Assembly (NCBI GenBank): GCA_019242135.1
Contig: JAFAWC010000675.1
Span: forward strand, 1-10,607
Direction: 5' to 3'
Length of the DNA stretch: 10,607 nucleotides
Origin: Mycobacteriaceae bacterium
GTDB lineage: Bacteria; Actinomycetota; Actinomycetes; Mycobacteriales; Mycobacteriaceae
Shown here: positions 1 to 6,021 of the stretch, piece after piece
Layout of the letters: every line of letters starts with the position of its first letter
Position numbering within the stretch: position 1 is the stretch's first letter
Translations under genes and position numbers: made by a program
Notes under the pieces: model-generated
Database searches by the model: none
What the model was told of the DNA's origin: nothing
The model's input: only the letters and a program-made list of their open reading frames with translations

Positions 1-238
1 CGACGTCGAACCCCTGGCTTCGCACTCCTTCGGCGAATGCCGCCGCAAGCGCAGGCGAGCTTTCGCGCATATCGTGTCCGACCGCAACAGTCCGGGCCTG
101 GTCGTCCTCCTCACGAAGGAGCCGGGTGAACGCCGCCCCCACGTCGGCGACGAACGACTCGTCGATCTCCTCGCCGACCAAGCCACGCACGTCGTAAGCC
201 TTGATCACACGGTGCACCACCGCAGCGGGCCGGGACAT
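1..238 (-). CDS. pmmA: Phosphomannomutase, N-terminal part (runs off left edge)
   Basis: This is the first 79 codons of an alpha-D-phosphohexomutase; the rest lies outside the window. The family enzyme interconverts mannose-6-phosphate and mannose-1-phosphate in the cytosol, feeding GDP-mannose for PIMs, lipomannan and LAM. The translated start shows the family N-terminal signature IKAYDVRGLVGEEID (residues 12-26) and the conserved VGHDMRESSPAL stretch (53-64) of domain I. The phosphoserine loop (TASHNP type) would be beyond the edge, so catalytic competence cannot be checked. The start is ATG at 238, with an AGGAG at 250-254 lying 11 nt upstream, a slightly long spacing. It lies 100 nt downstream of the DUF3499 gene on the same strand. 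It corresponds to M. tuberculosis Rv3257c (pmmA, called manB in some papers). Identification is confident from motif and synteny. Confidence 0.93.
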   Translation of the reverse strand, partial: MSRPAAVVHRVIKAYDVRGLVGEEIDESFVADVGAAFTRLLREEDDQARTVAVGHDMRESSPALAAAFAEGVRSQGFDV

Positions 239-259
239 GACGAAGACGACTCCTGGTCG

Positions 260-280
260 AAAAACGCGACTGTTGGTCGC
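260..280 (-). terminator. Possible intrinsic terminator or attenuator hairpin upstream of pmmA
   Basis: Read on the minus strand, GCGAC-CAACA-GTCGC forms a perfect 5-bp GC-rich stem with a 5-nt loop (266-280). One G and then five T residues (264-260) follow. It sits 58 nt after the DUF3499 stop and 21 nt before the pmmA start. The geometry is that of a short rho-independent terminator or attenuator, but the stem is short and mycobacterial terminators often lack U-tracts, so this is tentative. Confidence 0.3.
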
Positions 281-338
281 AAGCCTAACCGTTAGCCACG
301 ACGGCGCTTCGGCTTCACCTCAGGCGGCGGCGACACGG

Positions 339-767
339 TCACGGCGGCGGGTCGGGCAGGACCCGCAGGTGACCGCGGCGCCGGCCGACCACCGGAACGT
401 GACCCGGCGGCGGTGCCAGCACAGCGCTGTTCACGCCCACCGGCGCACCTTCGGATAGGCCGTCGAGTGCCGCACAGGTCCTGCCTGCGACCACCACGCT
501 TTCCCGGCTCTCGCGCACCGCGTCGGCCAGCGCAACCAGGTCGTCCTCGTCCGGACTGGCGGGCAGCGGACCCGCGTGGCGCACCAGCTCCCAACCGCGC
601 GGCGCGGTGATCCGCCCGGCGTGAGCCACACACAGATCCCACGAATGCGGTTCGGGCGCGGTCGCCAGCGGTCCGACCACCGCGGTCGAGTCGCAGTAGA
701 CGAACGTCAGCGTCGCGACTGCATAGTTCGGACACCCGGGTCGGCAGCACCGACGGGGAACGTTCAC
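339..767 (-). CDS. DUF3499 family protein (Rv3258c-like), function unknown
   Basis: A 142-residue small protein conserved in actinobacteria, function unknown. The N-terminal half carries the family core: a Cys cluster (C7, C8, C12) followed by AVATLTFVY, GPLATAPEPHSWDLC (C46 with H49) and TAPRGWELVRHAG. The C-x4-C and C-x2-H spacing suggests a zinc ribbon-like site; that is inference. The C-terminal third (about 100-142) is low complexity, rich in Pro, Gly and Arg, and ends in DPPP. I chose the GTG at 767 because family members, as I recall them, begin just before the first Cys (NVPRRCC here). A TTG at 839 would add 24 residues that I do not recognise, and neither start has a convincing Shine-Dalgarno. 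The gene is divergent from the metallopeptidase-like gene and upstream of pmmA on the same strand. Confidence 0.85.
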   Translation of the reverse strand: MNVPRRCCRPGCPNYAVATLTFVYCDSTAVVGPLATAPEPHSWDLCVAHAGRITAPRGWELVRHAGPLPASPDEDDLVALADAVRESRESVVVAGRTCAALDGLSEGAPVGVNSAVLAPPPGHVPVVGRRRGHLRVLPDPPP

Positions 768-843
768 GTCCGAGAGGCTATCGCGCAGCACCGTTTGCGG
801 GCGCCGGACACGCGCACCGCTCGAGCCGAAGATCTGCAACCGT

Positions 844-849
844 TACCAT
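844..849 (+). promoter_or_regulatory. Predicted -10 element for a leaderless transcript
   Basis: TACCAT fits the mycobacterial SigA -10 pattern TANNNT. It is followed by exactly 7 nt and then the GTG at 857, so the G of the start codon would be the transcription start. No Shine-Dalgarno precedes that GTG. The -35 region (about 821-826) is a poor match, which is common in mycobacteria. Confidence 0.45.
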
Positions 850-856
850 CGCCGAC

Positions 857-1312
857 GTGGCCCATACCCGCGGTTCGCGGCGACGCGAGATGCGTGGTCC
901 GCTGTTGCCGCCGACGGTGCCCGGCTGGCGCAGCCGCGCGGAGCGTTTCGACATGGCCGTGCTGGAGGCGTACGAGCCGATCGAGCAGCGGTGGCAGGAG
1001 CGGATCTCGGGCCTTGACGTCGCTGTCGACGAGATTCCCCGCATCTCGCCGAAGGATCCCGACAGCGTGCAGTGGCCGCCGGAGGTGGTGGCCGACGGTC
1101 CCATCGCGTTGGCCCGCCTGATCCCGGCGGGCGTGGATATTCGGGGAAACTCAACTCGAGCGCGAATCGTTCTGTTCCGCAAACCGATTGAGCGACGCGC
1201 GAAGGATTCCGACGAACTGGCCCTACTGCTGCACGAGCTGTTGGTGGCTCAAGTGGCCACCTATCTGGGCGTCGAACCCTCGGTCATCGACCCGACGATC
1301 GACGACGAATAG
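857..1312 (+). CDS. Zincin-like metallopeptidase family protein (Rv3259-like) with degenerate HExxH
   Basis: A 151-residue cytosolic protein with no signal peptide or membrane segment. The conserved stretch starts at MRGPLLPPTVPGWRSRAERF (12-31) and continues through VDEIP, QWPPEV, IALARLIPAGVDIRG and RARIVLFRKPIE. Related actinobacterial proteins in the minimal-zincin family carry HEIxH near the C-terminus. Here the equivalent is HELLV (126-130): the first His and the Glu are kept, but the second zinc-ligand His is Val. Proteolytic activity is therefore doubtful. The start is GTG 857, chosen because a -10 element sits 7 nt upstream. The alternative is ATG 890 (139 residues), which matches the length I recall for M. 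tuberculosis Rv3259. The gene converges on whiB2 with only 12 nt between the stops. Its role is unknown. Confidence 0.85.
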   Translation: MAHTRGSRRREMRGPLLPPTVPGWRSRAERFDMAVLEAYEPIEQRWQERISGLDVAVDEIPRISPKDPDSVQWPPEVVADGPIALARLIPAGVDIRGNSTRARIVLFRKPIERRAKDSDELALLLHELLVAQVATYLGVEPSVIDPTIDDE

Positions 1313-1324
1313 CCGGTTGCCGGG

Positions 1325-1714
1325 TTAGATGATCCCGCGCTTGAGGCGACGGCGCTCACGCTCGGACAGCCCGCCCCAGATGCCGAAACGCTCGTCATGG
1401 GCCAAGGCGTATTCGAGGCACGCGTCACGCACCTCGCAGCCCATGCAGATGCGCTTGGCCTCCCGCGTGGAACCGCCCTTCTCGGGGAAGAACGCCTCGG
1501 GGTCGGTCTGGGCGCACAGTGCCCGCTCCTGCCACTGGGGGTCGGTGGTCGCCGGCGGCAGGCCGAACGGATCGGGCACCAGGCTCAGATGAGCGCGTCT
1601 CGGGGTGTCAGAGATTCCTGCGTCGGAGTCGGTTTTCGGCAAGCTGCCTATCGCGGTCAAGCCCCCTTCGCCCAGCCGGAGCGGCTGCGGGAAAGCCATG
1701 TGCTCGTAAGACAT
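1325..1714 (-). CDS. whiB2: WhiB-family Fe-S transcriptional regulator WhiB2 (WhmD)
   Basis: A 129-residue WhiB protein. The four cluster-ligating cysteines are C67, C90, C93 and C99 (C-x22-C-x2-C-x5-C), followed by the family turn GIWGG (111-115) and the basic tail SERERRRLKRGII (117-129) used for DNA contact. WhiB2/WhmD is known from M. smegmatis work to be needed for normal septation and division. Streptomyces WhiB acts together with WhiA, so a WhiA partnership is plausible. The N-terminal 55 residues are variable. The start is ATG 1714, fixed by a strong GAGGAGG at 1720-1726. The M. tuberculosis protein as usually annotated is shorter (89 residues), whereas M. smegmatis WhmD is about this length. 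The gene is monocistronic here and divergent from fbiA. High confidence. Confidence 0.97.
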   Translation of the reverse strand: MSYEHMAFPQPLRLGEGGLTAIGSLPKTDSDAGISDTPRRAHLSLVPDPFGLPPATTDPQWQERALCAQTDPEAFFPEKGGSTREAKRICMGCEVRDACLEYALAHDERFGIWGGLSERERRRLKRGII

Positions 1715-1719
1715 TTCGC

Positions 1720-1726
1720 CTCCTCA
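1720..1726 (-). promoter_or_regulatory. Strong Shine-Dalgarno of whiB2
   Basis: On the minus strand GAGGAGG lies 5 nt before the ATG at 1714 and decides that start over the internal ATG at 1699. It abuts one copy of the 11-bp repeat (1726-1736), so a factor or structure acting on the repeat could affect ribosome access. Confidence 0.75.
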
Positions 1727-1736
1727 CAAGTGATCG
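1726..1736. repeat. 11-bp direct repeat, copy 1 (ACAAGTGATCG)
   Basis: Identical to 1780-1790, with starts 54 bp apart. It lies directly upstream of the whiB2 ribosome binding site, whose minus-strand leader reads CGATCACTTGT and then the SD. The first seven bases also occur inverted at 1852-1858. Confidence 0.55.
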
Positions 1737-1779
1737 CAGTTTGGTTGTGGAATATCGCCCACTATTCAATCCAATTCGA

Positions 1780-1790
1780 ACAAGTGATCG
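1780..1790. repeat. 11-bp direct repeat, copy 2 (ACAAGTGATCG)
   Basis: Exact second copy of 1726-1736, in the middle of the whiB2/fbiA intergenic region. Spacing between copies is about five helical turns, compatible with two operator sites on one DNA face; that is inference. Confidence 0.55.
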
Positions 1791-1893
1791 AATCTCGGCC
1801 TGGGGCACCGGAACCGGAGGCAAACCGGGAAATGACACTCATGTGATTACACACTTGTAAGAGGACCCGGTCAAGCGTTGGAACCAAAATTCA

Positions 1894-1899
1894 TATCAT
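1894..1899 (+). promoter_or_regulatory. Candidate -10 element for the fbiA operon
   Basis: TATCAT fits TANNNT and would give a transcript start near 1906-1909 and a leader of about 60 nt. No good -35 is visible. It overlaps the inverted repeat TCATC-TTGT-GATGA (1896-1909), which could be an operator covering the start site. Confidence 0.35.
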
Positions 1900-1966
1900 C
1901 TTGTGATGACAATTGGGCGCGTCGTGCCTGCGGCGTGTCGCAGACCGATCAGCGCAGAGGACAGAC

Positions 1967-2980
1967 GTGAAGATCACCGTTCTCGTCGGCGGCGTCGGAG
2001 GGGCGCGTTTCCTGCTCGGCGTGCAACATCTCCTCGGGCTCGGTCAATTCGCCGCGAACCCACCGGACCCCTCACACGACCTGACCGCGATCGTCAACGT
2101 CGGCGACGACGCGTGGATGTACGGGGTGCGGATCTGTCCCGATGTCGACACCTGCATGTACACGCTCGGCGGTGGCATCGACCCCGTGCGGGGGTGGGGT
2201 CATCGCAACGAGACCTGGCATGCGAAAGAGGAGTTGGCCTCCTACGGCATCCAGCCCGACTGGTTCGGGCTGGGCGACCGCGACCTTGCCACCCACTTGG
2301 TGCGCAGTCAGATGCTCCGTGCCGGCTACCCGCTGTCGCAGGTGACCGAGGCGCTGTGCCGGCGCTGGTCACCTGGGGCCGCGCTGCTGCCGGCCAGCGA
2401 CGACCGCAGTGAAACCCACGTGGTCATCACCGATCCGGCCGACGGCCGGCAGCGGGCGATCCACTTCCAGGAATGGTGGGTGCGGCACCGCGCCCAGGTG
2501 CCCACCCACAGCTTCGCGTTCATCGGCGCCGACACCGCCACCGCTGGGCCGGGTGTCGTCGAGGCAATTGAAACGGCCGACGTGGTGTTCCTCGCCCCGT
2601 CCAACCCGGTGGTCAGCATCGGCGCGATCCTGGCGATTCCCGGTATCCGCGCAGCGCTGCGATCCACGCCCGCTCCGGTCATCGGATACTCCCCGATCGT
2701 CAGCGGAAAACCGTTGCGCGGCATGGCCGACGAATGCCTGCATGTCATCGGGGTACCCACGACGTCTGAGGCGGTCGGCGGGTACTACGGTGCCCGTGTG
2801 AAGGTCGGGATACTTGACGGCTGGCTGATCCACGACGGCGACGCCGCCGATATTCCGGGCGTCACCGTTCGCTCCGTTCCGCTGCTGATGACCGATCCCG
2901 CGGCGACCGCCGAGATGGTGCGCAGCGGCTTGGATATGGCGGGGCAATGGCGGTCCATCAAGTCCGGGCCACGGTCATGA
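1967..2980 (+). CDS. fbiA: FbiA, phosphoenolpyruvyl/2-phospho-L-lactate transferase of F420 biosynthesis
   Basis: A 337-residue CofD-family transferase. In mycobacteria it moves the enolpyruvyl-phosphate group from EPPG (made by FbiD) onto Fo, giving dehydro-F420-0 in the cytosol. Visible family features are the N-terminal nucleotide loop [11 protein letters not shown] (8-18), NVGDDAW (44-50), LGGGIDP (67-73), [17 protein letters not shown] (167-183), and [19 protein letters not shown] (210-228), which lines the active site. Length matches the family (about 331 in M. tuberculosis). The start is GTG 1967, with AGAGGA at 1956-1961 as ribosome binding site; an upstream in-frame ATG at 1913 lacks family similarity before residue 19. 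The stop overlaps the fbiB ATG by 4 nt (ATGA), so the two are translationally coupled. High confidence. Confidence 0.97.
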   Translation: MKITVLVGGVGGARFLLGVQHLLGLGQFAANPPDPSHDLTAIVNVGDDAWMYGVRICPDVDTCMYTLGGGIDPVRGWGHRNETWHAKEELASYGIQPDWFGLGDRDLATHLVRSQMLRAGYPLSQVTEALCRRWSPGAALLPASDDRSETHVVITDPADGRQRAIHFQEWWVRHRAQVPTHSFAFIGADTATAGPGVVEAIETADVVFLAPSNPVVSIGAILAIPGIRAALRSTPAPVIGYSPIVSGKPLRGMADECLHVIGVPTTSEAVGGYYGARVKVGILDGWLIHDGDAADIPGVTVRSVPLLMTDPAATAEMVRSGLDMAGQWRSIKSGPRS

Positions 2981-4317
2981 CGGAGCATGGCTCGGCGACG
3001 CCCGTGGAGCTGCTGCCGGTTGCCGGGCTGCCCGAGTTTCGCCCGGGTGACGATCTGGCGGCAACGCTGGCGACGGCTGCCCCGTGGCTGCGCGACGGCG
3101 ACGTCGTCGTGGTCACCAGCAAGGTCGTGTCCAAGTGTGAGGGCCGGATCGTGCCGGCACCGGCGGATCCACAGGCCCGAGACGACTTGCGGCGCAAGCT
3201 GATCGACGCCGAAGCGGTTCGGGTCCTGGCCCGCAAGGGCAAGACGCTGATCACCGAGAACGCCTTGGGTCTGGTGCAGGCCGCGGCGGGCGTCGACGGA
3301 TCCAATGTGGGGTCGACCGAGCTCGCGCTCCTGCCACTTGACCCCGATGCGAGCGCGGGCGCACTGCGCGCGCGGCTGCGCGAGCACCTCGGTGTCACGG
3401 TCGCGGTGGTGATCACCGACACGATGGGCCGGGCCTGGCGCAACGGTCAGACCGACGTCGCGATCGGCGCCGCCGGTGTCGAGGTTTTGCACACCTACGC
3501 AGGCGCCCACGACGCCCACGGCAACGAACTGCTGGTGACCGAGGTCGCCACTGCCGACGAAATCGCGGCCGCAGCAGACCTCGTCAAGGGCAAGCTGACC
3601 GGCATCCCGGTTGCGGTGGTACGCGGGTTGCCCACACCGGACGACGGCTCGGCCGCGGCGAGGTTGGTCAGGTCCGGTGACGAGGACCTGTTCCGGCTCG
3701 GCACCGCCGAGGCCCTCGCCGAGGGTCGCGCCCAGGCGGTGTTGTTGCGCCGCTCGGTTCGGCGGTTTGCACCCCAGCCCGTGCCCCCGCAGCAGATCGA
3801 GGAAGCGGTCGCCGAAGCGCTGACCGCCCCCGCGCCGCACCACACCCGCCCCGTGCGGTTCGTGTGGCTGCGCGGCGCGGAGCGCCGCGCAGCGCTGCTC
3901 GATCGGATGCGCGACCGCTGGCGCGACGACCTCACCCGCGACGGGAGAACCCAGCACGCCGTCGAGGCCCGCCTGGCACGAGGTCGAATTCTTTACGAGG
4001 CACCGGAATTGATCATTCCGTTCCTGGTCCCCGACGGCGCCCACGCCTATCCCGACAGCGCCCGCACCGTAGCCGAGCACACCATGTTCACCGTGGCGGT
4101 CGGCGCCGCCGTGCAGGCGCTGCTGGTGGCGCTGGCCGTACGCGGGGTCGGCAGCTGCTGGGTGGGTTCGACGATATTCGCACCCGACGAGGTCCGTCAC
4201 GAACTGGAACTCCCGCAGGACTGGGAGCCGTTGGGGGCCATCGCCGTCGGTTACCCAGAGGAGCCGCTGACACCGCGTGAGCCCGCACCGCTTGCCGGGC
4301 TGCTGGTGCAGAAGTGA
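2977..4317 (+). CDS. fbiB: FbiB, coenzyme F420-0:L-glutamate ligase / dehydro-F420-0 reductase
   Basis: A 446-residue two-domain enzyme that completes F420. The N-terminal CofE-like ligase domain (about 1-245) adds gamma-linked glutamates using GTP. It shows [14 protein letters not shown] (44-57), [16 protein letters not shown] (92-107) with the [11 protein letters not shown] stretch, [24 protein letters not shown] (from 144), and GIPVAVVRG (209-217). The C-terminal nitroreductase-like FMN domain (about 255-430) begins [13 protein letters not shown] and carries [19 protein letters not shown] and [12 protein letters not shown]. By established work on the M. tuberculosis enzyme it reduces dehydro-F420-0 and binds F420. 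The fusion is intact and of usual length (448 in M. tuberculosis). The start is ATG 2977, inside the fbiA stop; an in-frame ATG at 2947 would overlap fbiA further. The stop overlaps the GTG of the Nudix gene. Confidence 0.97.
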   Translation: MTEHGSATPVELLPVAGLPEFRPGDDLAATLATAAPWLRDGDVVVVTSKVVSKCEGRIVPAPADPQARDDLRRKLIDAEAVRVLARKGKTLITENALGLVQAAAGVDGSNVGSTELALLPLDPDASAGALRARLREHLGVTVAVVITDTMGRAWRNGQTDVAIGAAGVEVLHTYAGAHDAHGNELLVTEVATADEIAAAADLVKGKLTGIPVAVVRGLPTPDDGSAAARLVRSGDEDLFRLGTAEALAEGRAQAVLLRRSVRRFAPQPVPPQQIEEAVAEALTAPAPHHTRPVRFVWLRGAERRAALLDRMRDRWRDDLTRDGRTQHAVEARLARGRILYEAPELIIPFLVPDGAHAYPDSARTVAEHTMFTVAVGAAVQALLVALAVRGVGSCWVGSTIFAPDEVRHELELPQDWEPLGAIAVGYPEEPLTPREPAPLAGLLVQK

Positions 4318-4853
4318 GCGTCCGCGACTCGGTGATCGCGACGCTGCGCGATTGGCAGCCGCCCGATCGGACCCAGGACACGCTGCGGGAGGCGATGCTG
4401 GCGTTTGTGATCGGGCGTGCCGACGCGTGCCGACGCGAATGCGAGCCCGGCCACGTCACCGCCTCAACGCTGCTGCTCGATGACGCCGGCACCTGCGCGC
4501 TGCTGACCCTGCATCCGCGGTTCGGGCGCTGGGTTCAGCTCGGCGGGCACTGCGAGGACGGCGACGCCGACATTGTGGCCGCCGCCCACCGGGAGGCGGT
4601 CGAGGAGTCTGGCGTCGGGGACCTGTCGATCGCGCCCGAACTCGCCGCACTCCATGTCCATCCGGTGACCTGTTCGCTGGGGGTGCCCACCCGCCACCTC
4701 GACATGCAGTTCGTCGCCCGGGCCCCGGCCGGCGCGCAGATCAGGGTCAGCGACGAGTCACTGGACCTGCGCTGGTGGGATCTTGACGCGATGCCCGGCA
4801 ACGCCGATCACGGTCTGACTCAGTTGGTTTCGTATGCGCGCCGCCTGCAATAA
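4314..4853 (+). CDS. Nudix hydrolase coupled to fbiAB
   Basis: A 179-residue Nudix protein, substrate unknown. The fold is marked by [13 protein letters not shown] (44-56), [13 protein letters not shown] (72-84) and the box end REAVEESGV (93-101). The box departs from GX5EX7REUXEEXGU: Asp replaces the first Glu, and one extra residue precedes REAVEESGV. The metal-binding glutamates E94, E97 and E98 are present. Family members cleave nucleoside diphosphate linkages (NTPs, NDP-sugars, dinucleotides, cofactors). The start is GTG 4314, sharing bases with the fbiB TGA (GTGA), so it should be co-translated with the F420 operon. It converges on the manB/manC gene with 39 nt between stops and no clear terminator. 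As I recall, M. tuberculosis has a DNA methylase gene (Rv3263) in this position instead. Confidence 0.88.
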   Translation: MSVRDSVIATLRDWQPPDRTQDTLREAMLAFVIGRADACRRECEPGHVTASTLLLDDAGTCALLTLHPRFGRWVQLGGHCEDGDADIVAAAHREAVEESGVGDLSIAPELAALHVHPVTCSLGVPTRHLDMQFVARAPAGAQIRVSDESLDLRWWDLDAMPGNADHGLTQLVSYARRLQ

Positions 4854-4892
4854 CCTGCGATGGCCCTGCCGTAGCCAACAGCCGCCCCGCCG

Positions 4893-5981
4893 TCACACGT
4901 CGGTCGAGAAGCGGATACCACCGTCGGGAATCGTGACGCCGGGCCATACCCGGGCACCGCGCAACAGTTCGCAGCGCGCCCCGACGTGTGCACCGTCGCC
5001 GATAACCCCGTCGCGGATCAGCGCACGGGGACCGATCCTGGCCCCGAACCCGATGATGGAGCGCTCGATCACCGACCCGGCCTCCACTCGCACACCGTCG
5101 AAGATCACCGCGCCGTCCAGCCGGGCGCCAGGGCCGATCTCGGCGCCGCGGCCCACCACGGTGCCGCCGATCAGCAGCGCGCCGGGCGCGACCGCGGCAC
5201 CGTCGTGCACCAGCTTCTCGCCGCGGTGACCGCCGAGAGCGGGTGACGGCGCGATGCCGCGCACCAAGTCGGCGGACCCGCGGACGAAGTCCTCCGGCGT
5301 GCCCATGTCGCGCCAGTACGTCGCGTCCACATGGCCGCACACCCGCAGACCCTCCGACAGCAACACCGGGAACACCTCGCGCTCCACCGACACCGAGCGA
5401 CCGGTGGGGATGCGGTCGATGACCGGGCGCCGAAATACGTAGCACCCGGCATTGATCTGATCGGTCGGCGGATCCTGGGTCTTCTCCAGGAACGCGGTCA
5501 CCAGGCCGTCATCGGTGGGGACGCAGCCGTAGGCGCGCGGGTCACCGACGCGCACCAGGTGCAAGGTCACGTCGGCGTCGAGGCGGCGGTGGGTCTCGAG
5601 CAGCTCGGTCAGGTCCACGCCCGACAGCACGTCGCCGTTGAACACCATCACGGTGTCATGGCGCAACCGGCGGGCGACGTTGGCGATCGCGCCTCCCGTG
5701 CCCATCGGCTCCGTTTCGGTGACGTAGTCGATCTGCAGCCCCAACTTGCTGCCGTCGCCGAACTCCGACTCGAAGACGTCGGCCTTGTACGAGGTGCCGA
5801 GCACCACGTGCTCGATGCCGGCCTGCGCGATCCGCGACAGCAGATGGGTCAGAAACGGCAAGCCGGCGGTCGGCAGCATCGGTTTGGGCGCCGACAGCGT
5901 TAGCGGTCGCAGCCGCGTGCCCTGCCCGCCGACCAGGATCACGGCGTCAACCGCCGACGGAAAAATCGGTGTATCCGTCAC
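4893..5981 (-). CDS. manB: Mannose-1-phosphate guanylyltransferase (GDP-mannose pyrophosphorylase)
   Basis: A 362-residue cytosolic sugar nucleotidyltransferase making GDP-mannose from mannose-1-phosphate and GTP. The N-terminal Rossmann-like domain has LVGGQGTRLRPLT (16-28), SAPKPMLPTAGLPFL (30-44), GTGGAIANV (94-102), the metal-binding NGD (115-117), FLEKTQDPPTDQINAG (164-179) and WRDMGTPEDFVRG (223-235). The C-terminal part (about 255-350) is a left-handed beta-helix of hexapeptide repeats. It corresponds to Rv3264c, named manB in databases and manC in biochemical papers. The start chosen is GTG 5981, preceded by a GGAGG core at 5990-5994. A second in-frame GTG at 6002, with its own identical SD, would add seven residues (VPGEGTD) and lies 1 nt after the wbbL stop. 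It is the last gene of the rmlD-hydrolase-wbbL-manB run. Confidence 0.94.
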   Translation of the reverse strand: MTDTPIFPSAVDAVILVGGQGTRLRPLTLSAPKPMLPTAGLPFLTHLLSRIAQAGIEHVVLGTSYKADVFESEFGDGSKLGLQIDYVTETEPMGTGGAIANVARRLRHDTVMVFNGDVLSGVDLTELLETHRRLDADVTLHLVRVGDPRAYGCVPTDDGLVTAFLEKTQDPPTDQINAGCYVFRRPVIDRIPTGRSVSVEREVFPVLLSEGLRVCGHVDATYWRDMGTPEDFVRGSADLVRGIAPSPALGGHRGEKLVHDGAAVAPGALLIGGTVVGRGAEIGPGARLDGAVIFDGVRVEAGSVIERSIIGFGARIGPRALIRDGVIGDGAHVGARCELLRGARVWPGVTIPDGGIRFSTDV

Positions 5982-6021
5982 GTCAGTCCCCTCCCCTGGC
6001 ACGTCAGTCCCCTCCCTTGGC
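5980..6021. repeat. 21-bp tandem duplication carrying the manB SD and GTG start
   Basis: Units 5980-6000 and 6001-6021 are identical except for one base (C at 5996, T at 6017). On the minus strand each unit holds a purine-rich Shine-Dalgarno (GGAGG core at 5990-5994 and at 6011-6015), an 8-nt spacer and a GTG (5981 and 6002). The upstream unit also supplies the wbbL TGA stop (6006-6004). The unit is seven codons long, so both starts are in the same frame. Confidence 0.85.

Larger units (their letters stand above)
1715..1966. promoter_or_regulatory. Divergent whiB2/fbiA promoter region
   Basis: A 252-bp non-coding stretch, visibly more AT-rich than the flanking genes, carrying the promoters of both genes. 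It contains an 11-bp direct repeat (1726-1736 and 1780-1790), an inverted match to its first 7 bases (1852-1858), a TANNNT element for fbiA (1894-1899) overlapping a small palindrome (1896-1909), and a lone GACAC at 1834-1838 matching the core of the WhiA consensus known from Streptomyces. No clear -10 for whiB2 stands out. I see no open frame in it with coding character and no riboswitch-like fold. Confidence 0.6.

Noticed and set aside
292..750. A 152-codon minus-strand frame overlapping the DUF3499 gene
   Set aside because: The product is Arg/Gly/Ala-rich with no motif; the neighbouring frame carries the clear DUF3499 core.
1313..1323. CCGG-TTG-CCGG hairpin between the two convergent stops
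   Set aside because: A 4-bp stem with no T-tract on either strand; too weak to call a terminator.
1841..1858. Possible CRP/Cmr-type site (TGTGA in ATGTGATTACACACTTGT)
   Set aside because: Only the left half matches TGTGA-N6-TCACA; the right half does not.
2785..4200. A 471-codon open frame antisense to fbiB
   Set aside because: It mirrors a confidently identified fbiB, is rich in Gly, Arg, Gln and His, shows no recognisable motif, and is typical of GC-rich third-position bias on the opposite strand.
4416..4437. 10-bp tandem repeat (CGTGCCGACG twice) in the Nudix gene, possible frameshift
   Set aside because: The surrounding protein ([15 protein letters not shown]) fits the Nudix family through the repeat, so the frame is not disrupted; likely chance in GC-rich codons.
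4854..4892. Terminator between the convergent Nudix and manB genes
   Set aside because: The 39 nt show no stem of useful length and no T-tract.
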